Assembly (NCBI RefSeq): GCF_000494755.1
Contig: NC_022657.1
Span: 5,990,001-6,054,000 of the forward strand
From: Amorphoplanes friuliensis DSM 7358
GTDB taxonomy: Bacteria; Actinomycetota; Actinomycetes; Mycobacteriales; Micromonosporaceae
Length of the DNA stretch: 64,000 nucleotides
Direction of reading: 5' to 3'
In this document: piece by piece, positions 26,573 to 33,231 of the stretch
Layout: each line of letters begins with the position of its first letter
Numbering within the stretch: the first letter of the stretch is position 1
Translations under genes and position numbers: made by a program
The notes under the pieces: generated by a model
What the model was told of the DNA's origin: nothing
Seen by the model: the letters and a program-made list of their open reading frames with translations, nothing else
Databases searched by the model: none

Positions 26573-27955
26573 TCACCTGACCGTCGTGGCCGGCTGGACC
26601 TGCGTCGCCTCGGCCTCCGCGGCCCGGCGGCGCTCGAACGGGTCGCCGTACTCCCGGACGGCGGCCCGGGCGTACGCCTGCTGGAACGTCGACACGCGTT
26701 CCGAGCGCCCGCGACCCAGGAAGCTGACCGCCCAGTGCAGCACCGCGGTGAGGCGGTTCTTGAAGCCGACCAGATAGAGCAGGTGGACCGCGAGCCACAT
26801 CAGCCAGCCGAGGAACCCCGACACCCGCAGCTTGCCGATGCTCGCCACCGCCGAGAAGCGGGAGATCGTCGCCATGCTGCCCTTGTCGAAGTACTTGAAC
26901 GCCTGACCGGTCTCGCGGCCGTCGAGGCGGCGCTTGATCTGGTCGGCGACGTGCCGCCCGCTCTGGATGGCGACCTGGGCGACACCGGGCAGCTGGTCCA
27001 GCGCCATCATGTCGCCGACCGCGAAGATCTCCGGGTGCCCGGGCACCGAGCAGTCCGGGTTGACCTTGAGCCGGCCGGCCCGGTCGGTCTCGGCGCCGGC
27101 CGCCGCGGCGAGCTTGCGGGCCAGCGGCGGGGCGGCCACACCGGCGGCCCACATCTTGGTCATCGACTCGATGCGCTGGTGCCCGCGGGCGGTCTCGACC
27201 TCGATGCCGGTCGCGTCGACACCGACGACCTTGGTCTCCAGCTCGACCTCGACACCGAGCAGGTGCAGCTGCCGCAGCGCCCGGGTCGACAGGTGGTCAC
27301 CGAAGGTGTTCAGCACCGCGCCGACCGCGTCGACCAGGATGATCCGGGCCTTGCGCGGGTCGATGTGCTTGTACTGCCCCGGCAGGGTGCGGTGCGCGAG
27401 CTCGGCGATCTGCCCGGCCATCTCGACACCCGTGGGGCCCGCCCCGACGACCACGAAGGTCATCCAGCGCTCGACGTCCTCGGGGTTGGCCTGCAGATCG
27501 GCCAGCTCGAACGCACCGAAGATGCGCGCCCGCAGCTCCAGGGCGTCGTCGATGCTCTTCATGCCGGGTGCGTACTCGGCGAAGGCGTCGTTGCCGAAGT
27601 ACGACTGCGAGGCGCCTGCGGCGACGATCAGCGTGTCGTACTCGACGGTGTAGTCGATGCCCGGCGCCTCGACCGCGACCGTCTTCGTGGCGACGTCGAT
27701 GTCGGTGACCGTGCCGAGCTTCACGTCGACGTTGTCCTGGCGCTTGAGGATCTCCCGGATCGGCGGCGCGATCTCACCCTCCGAGAGGATGCCCGTCGCG
27801 ACCTGGTAGAGCAGCGGCTGGAACAGGTGATAGGCGGTGCTGTTGATCAGCGTGATGTCGACGGGCGCCTTACGCAGCGCCTTCGTGGAAAACAGCCCGC
27901 CGAAGCCGGCTCCGACGACCACTACGCGGTGCCGGCGATCAGATCGTTGAGGCAT
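26573..27955 (-). CDS. ndh: Type II NADH dehydrogenase-like flavoprotein
   Basis: A 460-residue FAD/NAD enzyme of the NDH-2 family. FAD site VVVVGAGFGGLFSTKALRK at residue ~10, NAD site FVVVGAGPTGVEMAGQIAEL near 165, and C-terminal FAD loop IFAVGDMMALDQLPGVAQVA with QSGRHVADQIKRRL. A C-terminal hydrophobic amphipathic stretch (GFLGWLMWLAVHLLYLVGF) suits peripheral membrane binding. ATG 27955 is preceded by GGAG at proper distance, so the longer frame to 28000 was rejected. It would pass electrons from NADH to menaquinone. Its start is 52 bp from the divergent nucleotidyltransferase-like/methyltransferase gene. Confidence 0.9.
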   Translation of the reverse strand: MPQRSDRRHRVVVVGAGFGGLFSTKALRKAPVDITLINSTAYHLFQPLLYQVATGILSEGEIAPPIREILKRQDNVDVKLGTVTDIDVATKTVAVEAPGIDYTVEYDTLIVAAGASQSYFGNDAFAEYAPGMKSIDDALELRARIFGAFELADLQANPEDVERWMTFVVVGAGPTGVEMAGQIAELAHRTLPGQYKHIDPRKARIILVDAVGAVLNTFGDHLSTRALRQLHLLGVEVELETKVVGVDATGIEVETARGHQRIESMTKMWAAGVAAPPLARKLAAAAGAETDRAGRLKVNPDCSVPGHPEIFAVGDMMALDQLPGVAQVAIQSGRHVADQIKRRLDGRETGQAFKYFDKGSMATISRFSAVASIGKLRVSGFLGWLMWLAVHLLYLVGFKNRLTAVLHWAVSFLGRGRSERVSTFQQAYARAAVREYGDPFERRRAAEAEATQVQPATTVR

Positions 27956-28007
27956 CAAAAGTCTCCGGTTGTCGTGGTCGTCCTGCGCGTACGGTATCAA
28001 CGACGTG

Positions 28008-29507
28008 ATGGAAACTCTCTTCTTGCTGTTCCCAGGACGTCACCACGTCCTTACCCGTTTTCAGGCCGAGTACCTGCGACGGTGGCCCGGCGCGACGGTT
28101 GTGTGGGCGGTCACGTCGGCCAACCACGAGAACACGAAGCGCAATCCGGTGCCGTACCACCGGCGCGAGGCGGCGATCGAGCGCTTCAGTGTGCTCGCCG
28201 ACCTGCGTTCCGTGGTCGTCCCGGTCTTCGACACGACGCCGACGGACCGGTTCGCCGAGGTCACGCTCAAGAACATCACGGTGGCCACCGGCCTGGACCT
28301 GACCCCGGACAACACCGTGGTGGCGTGCTCGACCCCCGCGGTCGCGGCGCTCTACTCGGCGCTGGGCTTCCGCATCGCCGGCGTCGAGGCCTCGGAGGAC
28401 CCGGAGCCGGCCCGCCCGTGGGACGTCCTGCTGCGCCTCGCGGCCGGTGACGAGACCTGGCATGAGCTGGCCCACCCCGCGACCATCGACGTCTTCGAGC
28501 GCTACCAGCTGGTCGAGACCGTCCGCTCGGTCGTCAACGACCCGGTCGTCGGCGACGAGGGCGGCCTGACCCCGACCCGCAACTACCGCACCTACGTCGA
28601 GGCGTTCGCCGACAGCGCGGCCCGCAAGTGGAAACTCGTCGACCAGCACGTCCGCCCAGGCCGCATCGTCGACATCGGCTGCGGCGCCGGCGCGGTCCTC
28701 GAGCTCGCCGACCGTGACCCGGCCCTGCGCGAGAGCGACCTCATCGGTGTCGAGATCGCCCGCCACCTCTACGAGGAGTGCATGCACAAGAAGGCCCAGG
28801 GCGTCTTCCACAACGCCAACGTCTTCTTCTACCGCCGCAACGTCCTCGGCGGCGCCATCTTCCCGCCGCGTTCGATCGACACGACACTGACGTTCGCCCT
28901 GACCCACGAGATCTGGTCCTACGGCGACCGCTGGGAGTCGATGCGCCGCTTCGCCCAGGCCATCTACGACCACACCGCCCCCGGCGGCGTCTGGATCAAC
29001 AGCGACGTCTGCGGCCCCGACGGCCGCGACCGCCCGGTCCACCTCACCCTCACCACGACCGACGGCACCAACCCCGCTTCGGTACGCCGTGACCTGGGCG
29101 AACTGCCCCCGGAGGAGGTCTCGGCGTACGTCGGCGGCCTGTCCACGAGGGCGCGCCTGGACCAGTTCGCCGTCGACTACCGCTTCCCCTTCACGTACTC
29201 CCCCGCCGGCGACGCGCTCGAGCTGACCTTCGGCGACGCGATGGACTACCTGACCCGCAAGGACTACACCGACAACTGGCTCTCGGAAACCCAGGAGCAG
29301 TTCTGCGGCCTGGAGTACGCCGACTGGAAGTCCCTGCTGGCGGACGTGGGCTTCGAGGTCGACCCGGCCTCCCACACCACCCGCAACGACTGGATCGTCG
29401 ACAACCGCCTCGCCCCCACCGCCACCCTGACCACCCCGGACGCCACCCCCCTCGACTGGCCGGTCACCCACGTCCTGCTGGTCGCCCGCCGCCCCTTGAA
29501 CACTTGA
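28008..29507 (+). CDS. Nucleotidyltransferase-like / SAM methyltransferase fusion
   Basis: A 499-residue two-domain protein. Residues ~1-140 resemble archaeal-type NMN adenylyltransferase and related cytidylyltransferase-like folds: FPGRHHVLTRFQAEYL in place of the GRFQPxHxGH site, AVTSANHENTKRNPVPYHRRE matching the SAQxSHTxxNPFTxxER loop, and VVACSTPAVAALYSALGF matching the late beta-alpha unit. The (H/T)xGH catalytic motif is not intact. Residues ~205-400 are a class I SAM methyltransferase (IVDIGCGAGAVLELA; FALTHEIWSYGDRWESMRRF; TAPGGVWINSDV). Start ATG 28008 (GTG 28005 possible). Substrate unknown. An IS701-like element begins 8 bp after the stop. Confidence 0.8.
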   Translation: METLFLLFPGRHHVLTRFQAEYLRRWPGATVVWAVTSANHENTKRNPVPYHRREAAIERFSVLADLRSVVVPVFDTTPTDRFAEVTLKNITVATGLDLTPDNTVVACSTPAVAALYSALGFRIAGVEASEDPEPARPWDVLLRLAAGDETWHELAHPATIDVFERYQLVETVRSVVNDPVVGDEGGLTPTRNYRTYVEAFADSAARKWKLVDQHVRPGRIVDIGCGAGAVLELADRDPALRESDLIGVEIARHLYEECMHKKAQGVFHNANVFFYRRNVLGGAIFPPRSIDTTLTFALTHEIWSYGDRWESMRRFAQAIYDHTAPGGVWINSDVCGPDGRDRPVHLTLTTTDGTNPASVRRDLGELPPEEVSAYVGGLSTRARLDQFAVDYRFPFTYSPAGDALELTFGDAMDYLTRKDYTDNWLSETQEQFCGLEYADWKSLLADVGFEVDPASHTTRNDWIVDNRLAPTATLTTPDATPLDWPVTHVLLVARRPLNT

Positions 29508-29515
29508 GCGCCTAG

Positions 29516-29529
29516 TAGTGCTTTGTCAT
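29516..29529. repeat. Left terminal inverted repeat of the IS701-like element
   Basis: TAGTGCTTTGTCAT, perfect match to the right end. The -1 frame extension of the transposase reaches its stop (29526-29528) inside this repeat. Confidence 0.9.
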
Positions 29530-29641
29530 GGTCCTCTTCCCGCGCGGGTTTTTCGTTGCGGGAAGCGGGTTTGGCAGGTCGGGCAGGTGCCGATGAGGCG
29601 GGCCAGCAGGTGTTGCAGGCGTCGGAGTACGGCGTAGAGAG

Positions 29642-30895
29642 TCATTCCGGCGCACGGGTTTTTGGGTCCAGGCGTTGCAGGGTGAGAAACGCGTGAGCGG
29701 CGGAGACCAGGGTGGTGTGGTGGTGCCAGCCTTGCCAGGTGCGGCCTTCGTAGTGGTCCAGGCCGAGCCCGGTTTTGACCTCGCGGTAGTCGTGTTCGAT
29801 GCGCCAGCGCAGCTTGGCCTGCCTGACGAGGTGCCGATATGGGGTCGTGGCGGGCAGGTTCGACAGCCAGTAGCGGGTCGGTTCCGGCTCGCCGGGTGGC
29901 CATTCGGCGATCAGCCACCGCACGGGCAGGTCTTCGTCGAAGCCGACGGCCCGGCGATGCACCAGGCTGGCGGGACGCAGCCGCAGGAACACGAAACTGC
30001 CGCCCATCTTCCGGGCTTTGCCGGCCCGGCGGCGTGAACCCTCGCGCCAGGTGACCCTGCGAGTCGCGTCGCGGCCGGCGGCCAAGACGTGGGTTTTGAG
30101 GCCGGGTGCGGCTTGCCGGTAGATCAGCGGCGGCCGCCGGCCAGCACCCTTATACGGGGGTGAGGTGCGCTGGGCGTCGATGGTGAAAGCGGTATGCGCG
30201 CAGTTCACGCCGACGACGTAGCTCAGGTTCCGGTCCTCGAGACCTTGGCGGAACTCAGCGGCGTCGCCGTAACCGGCATCAGCGACGATCAACGGCGGCG
30301 TCAGCCCCCACCCGCGGGCTTCATCGATCATGTCCATGCCCAGACGCCACTTCTCGCGATGCACGACGTCGTCCGGCATTCCGGTTTTGCGGCGGCGCTC
30401 GGGGGTCTCGGAGGTGGCCTTGTCGCTGGCCGGGTCCCAGGACTCGGGAACGAACAGCCGCCAGTCGACCGGGCACGACGCGGTGTCGGTGACCAGGTTC
30501 AGGCTGACTCCGATCTGGCAGTTGGTCACTTTCCCGGCCGTGCCGGTGTATTGCCGGGTCACACCCACCGACGCGGTACCGTATTTGAGCCAGCCGGTGT
30601 CGTCCAACGCCCACGCAGCCGGGACGATCGCCTCGTCCATCCGCACCGCCAGCCGTCGGCGCACCAACGCGGCATCCCACGGACTGTTGGTGACGAAATG
30701 GTTCAACGCCTGTTCGTGCGGCCCGGCAAGCCGGGCCGCCATCGGCTGGATCGACTTGCGACGACCGTCCAACATCAGACCGCGCAGGTAATGCTCGGCG
30801 CGCTCCTGCCACCGCGACCTGGTCAATGAAGCGAACACATCCGCCACGAACGCGTCCAGATCATCGGCCAGTTGCTGAACCTCAGCAGTGTCCAT
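29642..30895 (-). CDS. IS701-family transposase (possibly extended by -1 frameshift to 29526)
   Basis: A 417-residue DDE transposase of the IS701 type: MDTAEVQQLADDLDAFVADV and RWQERAEHYLRGLMLDGRRK at the N-terminus, catalytic Asp in AWALDDTGWLKYG, second Asp in PPLIVADAGYGDAAEFRQGL, and Glu in LRWRIEHDYREVKTGLGLDHYEGR. The frame ends LTLQRLDPKTRAPE. Just before the stop, at 29660-29666, the minus strand reads C-CCA-AAA, a classic -1 slippery heptamer; slipping there would continue into KNPCAGMTLYAVLRRLQHLL and CPTCQTRFPQRK and stop inside the terminal repeat. That tail looks like a normal transposase C-terminus, so either programmed frameshifting or a one-base deletion is implied. Confidence 0.92.
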   Translation of the reverse strand: MDTAEVQQLADDLDAFVADVFASLTRSRWQERAEHYLRGLMLDGRRKSIQPMAARLAGPHEQALNHFVTNSPWDAALVRRRLAVRMDEAIVPAAWALDDTGWLKYGTASVGVTRQYTGTAGKVTNCQIGVSLNLVTDTASCPVDWRLFVPESWDPASDKATSETPERRRKTGMPDDVVHREKWRLGMDMIDEARGWGLTPPLIVADAGYGDAAEFRQGLEDRNLSYVVGVNCAHTAFTIDAQRTSPPYKGAGRRPPLIYRQAAPGLKTHVLAAGRDATRRVTWREGSRRRAGKARKMGGSFVFLRLRPASLVHRRAVGFDEDLPVRWLIAEWPPGEPEPTRYWLSNLPATTPYRHLVRQAKLRWRIEHDYREVKTGLGLDHYEGRTWQGWHHHTTLVSAAHAFLTLQRLDPKTRAPE

Positions 30896-30948
30896 CCCTC
30901 CAGGACACCAAGATCAGCATTGATATGTCACCGTCACCCACCCAAAAG

Positions 30949-30962
30949 ATGACAAAGCACTA
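30949..30962. repeat. Right terminal inverted repeat of the IS701-like element
   Basis: ATGACAAAGCACTA, reverse complement of the left end, followed by target repeat CTAG at 30963-30966. Confidence 0.9.
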
Positions 30963-30966
30963 CTAG

Positions 30967-31126
30967 GGGGTGTCTGGTGGATCACGACGGCCTGCGCCGG
31001 GCCCAGCTTCCGCCTCGCTGCGCGGTCCGAAAGGCCACATACAACACCGGTATGCGACCTTCCGGCCCACTGGCGACGCGAAACCTGGACCTCGCCGCAG
31101 ACTCGCCGTGATCCACCAGACACCCT
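30967..31126. mobile_element. Palindromic MITE, about 160 bp
   Basis: Bounded by inverted repeats GGGTGTCTGGTGGATCACG at both ends and flanked by CTAG at 30963-30966 and 31127-31130. The two halves stay complementary almost to the centre (for example CCGAAAGGCCACATA against TATGCGACCTTCCGG), so the whole element can fold into one long imperfect hairpin. It encodes no transposase. Its left CTAG is the same one that flanks the IS701-like element, and its right CTAG supplies the stop codon of the serine-protease gene. Confidence 0.8.
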
Positions 31127-31933
31127 CTAGCGCTGCTGGGAGTTCACGTAGTCCCGCAACTTCTGCTGGGTCCAGACGCGGTTGTAGTAGTACGCGTAGT
31201 TCTTGCCCTTGCAGAAGCCCGCGGCGGCCTGGAAAACGCCGACCAGGTAGGGCCGTCCGGCGCCCTCCTGAGCGATCAGCGGGCCGCCGCTGTCCCCCTT
31301 GGACGGGTGACCTGCGCCCAGGCTCCGCACCTTGGCCAGGTTGCGGTAGATCCCGGTGGAGACCGCCGTATCGACGATCTTCATGCCGGTGCGGCGGAGC
31401 TCGGCCGTGGGGACGGTTCTGCCGCCGACGATGCAAGGATCATTGATCTGACCCCAGCCGTAGGCGGAGAGGGCCGAGCCGCCGGACCACAGGGCGCCCT
31501 GGTCGGGGCGGGCGAGAGCCACCGGGGCGACCTCGCGGACCGGCCGGTCGAGCCACACGACGAGGATCGACGCGCCGGCCGAGAAGGCGGCGTCGCCCAG
31601 GTTCTGCTGCTTGACGATGGTGCGTTCCACGCCGGTGTCCCGGTCGGCGTTGAGCACACCGAACCACACTTTTGTGCCGGTGACCTTGCCGCAGTGCCCG
31701 GCAGTGAGGGCCACGCCCGGTGCGACCAGCGAGGCGGTGCAGCCGACGGCCATCCGGCCGACAAAGCCGTACAGGTTGACGGCGGGCACCCGGTCGCCGG
31801 CCCAGCCGCCGGGGACAACTTCGCCCTTGACGATGGCTTCGGCCGGCGCGGCAACACCGAGCAGGCCGAGAGTGAGCAGTGATCCCGCAGCGGCGAGCAG
31901 ACGTCGTCGGCGGGCGGTGGGGCGGATCATCAT
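31127..31933 (-). CDS. Secreted trypsin-fold serine protease (S1), catalytic Asp apparently missing
   Basis: A 268-residue exported protein. Signal peptide ends near APAEA; IVKGEVVPGG begins the mature chain like a chymotrypsin IVGG N-terminus. Catalytic His is in VALTAGHC and Ser in SKGDSGGPLIA. The usual DIAL motif with the catalytic Asp reads ASILVVWLDRP, so Ser stands where Asp is expected. Cys pairs (VGCTAS...AGHC; PCIV; FCKG) fit disulfides. The natural end is reached (VWTQQKLRDYVNSQQR), but the TAG stop is part of a MITE-flanking CTAG. It may be a weak protease or a binding protein. Confidence 0.87.
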   Translation of the reverse strand: MMIRPTARRRRLLAAAGSLLTLGLLGVAAPAEAIVKGEVVPGGWAGDRVPAVNLYGFVGRMAVGCTASLVAPGVALTAGHCGKVTGTKVWFGVLNADRDTGVERTIVKQQNLGDAAFSAGASILVVWLDRPVREVAPVALARPDQGALWSGGSALSAYGWGQINDPCIVGGRTVPTAELRRTGMKIVDTAVSTGIYRNLAKVRSLGAGHPSKGDSGGPLIAQEGAGRPYLVGVFQAAAGFCKGKNYAYYYNRVWTQQKLRDYVNSQQR

Positions 31934-32064
31934 GTTTTGACGCTAGGTGAGTTTTTTGTGACACTCCATCCGTCCGCCGGGCCGGGCCGCGCCACACCCG
32001 GCCTAATCCGAACGTGGCCCTGCGCCGCGATCGGTGCACCAGCAGGCTGCGTCCCGGTGGGCGT

Positions 32065-32418
32065 TCAACACTTGAGAGCGGCCTCGACGATACGGAGGGC
32101 GTGGGCGGGGTCGATGCCGGCGCTGCTGGTGACCGAGGCGTAGTCGCGGGCGGCGCGGTGGGCCTGCTCGAGGGCCTGCTCGCCGGCGGCCGAGACGAAC
32201 GACCCGGCCCGGCCGCGGGTCTCGATCAGCCCGGCGTCCTCCAGTTCCCGGTACGCCCGCCCGACGGTGTTCACGGCGAGCCCGAGGTCGGCGGCGAGGC
32301 GGCGGATCGTCGGCAGCCGGGTGCCGACGACCAGGGAGCGGTCCTGGATCTGCCGGGCGAGCTGGGCGCGGAGCTGCTCGTACGGTGGCGTCGGTGACGA
32401 CGCGTCGATGACGATCAT
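32065..32418 (-). CDS. GntR-family regulator, YtrA type (module 1)
   Basis: A 117-residue regulator: winged helix PPYEQLRAQLARQIQDRSLV, VGTRLPTIRRLAADLGLAVN, TVGRAYRELEDAGLIETRGR, then a short helical tail (YASVTSSAGIDPAHALRIVEAAL) typical of YtrA-type GntR proteins that lack a large ligand domain. Start ATG 32418 overlaps the stop of the membrane-protein gene upstream by 4 bp. A close relative with the same partner type lies at 63108-63491. It probably represses its own two-gene operon through the inverted repeat at 33185-33228. Confidence 0.9.
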   Translation of the reverse strand: MIVIDASSPTPPYEQLRAQLARQIQDRSLVVGTRLPTIRRLAADLGLAVNTVGRAYRELEDAGLIETRGRAGSFVSAAGEQALEQAHRAARDYASVTSSAGIDPAHALRIVEAALKC

Positions 32419-33170
32419 CGGGCGGCCAGGGCCTGGCGGGCCGCCGCGCCGACACAGGCGGTGCGGTGCTGGAGCAGGCCGAGGACAACCGCGCCCACCA
32501 CGACGAGGGCCAGGGCGACGACGTTCCACCAGCCGAACGATGTGCCGTACAGGAAGATGGCCGGGAGGGTCCAGACCAGGCTGGGTGTGACGAGGGCGCG
32601 GACGTCCTCGACCCGCATGACGACATCCGCCGTGAGCGAGACCTCGTCCTCCGCGACGGCCGGGCTGGCCAGCACCTGGCGCAGTTGCAGGATCGTGCCG
32701 GCACCGGCGCCGGTGAGGCCGATCAGGACGACGATCGCGCCGTAGCGCAGGACCGGATCGGCCCCGGGCAGCACACTGACCGCGAGCACCAGGGCGGCGG
32801 CGAAGGAGGCCACGGTGAAGACGGCGTAGGGCCGGCCCAGCACGGCCCGCCAGCCGAGCTGCACCGGGTGGGCGACCCGCCGGGACAGCTGCGCGCCGGC
32901 CCGCTGGTCGGCGCGCCGCACCCACCGGCCGAGCAGCCACTGCCCGGACAGCAGCACGACCACCAGCAGCGGCATCCAGAACGACGTGGCCCGGCCGGAG
33001 ACGTGCGCGAGCGCCGCGCCGATCAGGAACCCGGCCAGCAGGAGGCTGTCGGCGATCCGCGCCCGCCGCCGCACGGCCAGCCGTGTCGCCAGCAACGGGG
33101 TGGGCTCGGCGCCGGTCAGGCCGTGCCGCTCGAGCCACCGACCGGTCTCCACACGATCTGCCTCACGCAT
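32415..33170 (-). CDS. Membrane protein paired with GntR (module 1)
   Basis: A 251-residue membrane protein with about six to seven hydrophobic segments (LLLAGFLIGAALAHVSG, FWMPLLVVVLLSGQWLLG, AVFTVASFAAALVLAVSVL, YGAIVVLIGLTGAGAGTIL, LVWTLPAIFLYGTSFG, VVALALVVVGAVVLGLLQ). The N-terminus is polar (MREADRVETGRWLERHG). No catalytic or ATPase motif is seen. It is the first gene of a coupled pair with a YtrA-type GntR regulator; the second module at 62296-63491 has the same two-gene design. Function unknown. Confidence 0.8.
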   Translation of the reverse strand: MREADRVETGRWLERHGLTGAEPTPLLATRLAVRRRARIADSLLLAGFLIGAALAHVSGRATSFWMPLLVVVLLSGQWLLGRWVRRADQRAGAQLSRRVAHPVQLGWRAVLGRPYAVFTVASFAAALVLAVSVLPGADPVLRYGAIVVLIGLTGAGAGTILQLRQVLASPAVAEDEVSLTADVVMRVEDVRALVTPSLVWTLPAIFLYGTSFGWWNVVALALVVVGAVVLGLLQHRTACVGAAARQALAAR

Positions 33171-33184
33171 GACCCCACCTCCAA

Positions 33185-33228
33185 TGTCGCAAGCTTTGTC
33201 TCAACAGCATGCGTCAAAGGTTGCGACA
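33185..33228 (-). promoter_or_regulatory. Inverted-repeat operator upstream of module 1
   Basis: TGTCGCAAGCTTTG (33185-33198) and CAAAGGTTGCGACA (33215-33228) are inverted copies (13 of 14 matched) separated by 16 nt, immediately upstream of the module 1 start codon. A TTTGAC sequence on the minus strand overlaps the distal arm and could be a -35 element. Confidence 0.6.
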
Positions 33229-33231
33229 ACG

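Larger units (their letters stand above)
29516..30962. mobile_element. IS701-family insertion sequence, complete
   Basis: A 1447-bp element bounded by perfect 14-bp inverted repeats TAGTGCTTTGTCAT (29516-29529) and ATGACAAAGCACTA (30949-30962) and flanked by CTAG direct repeats (29512-29515 and 30963-30966), the 4-bp target duplication typical of IS701 elements. It encodes one transposase on the minus strand. Undamaged ends, duplicated target and a long transposase frame suggest a recent insertion. Confidence 0.93.

Noticed and set aside
29526..29918. Separate 130-codon gene at the left end of the IS
   Set aside because: Its upper part is a shadow of the transposase; only the last ~45 residues look real and are better explained as a -1 frame tail.
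30914..31123. Small open frame within the MITE
   Set aside because: It reads across the IS edge and the palindromic element, with no homologous motif.
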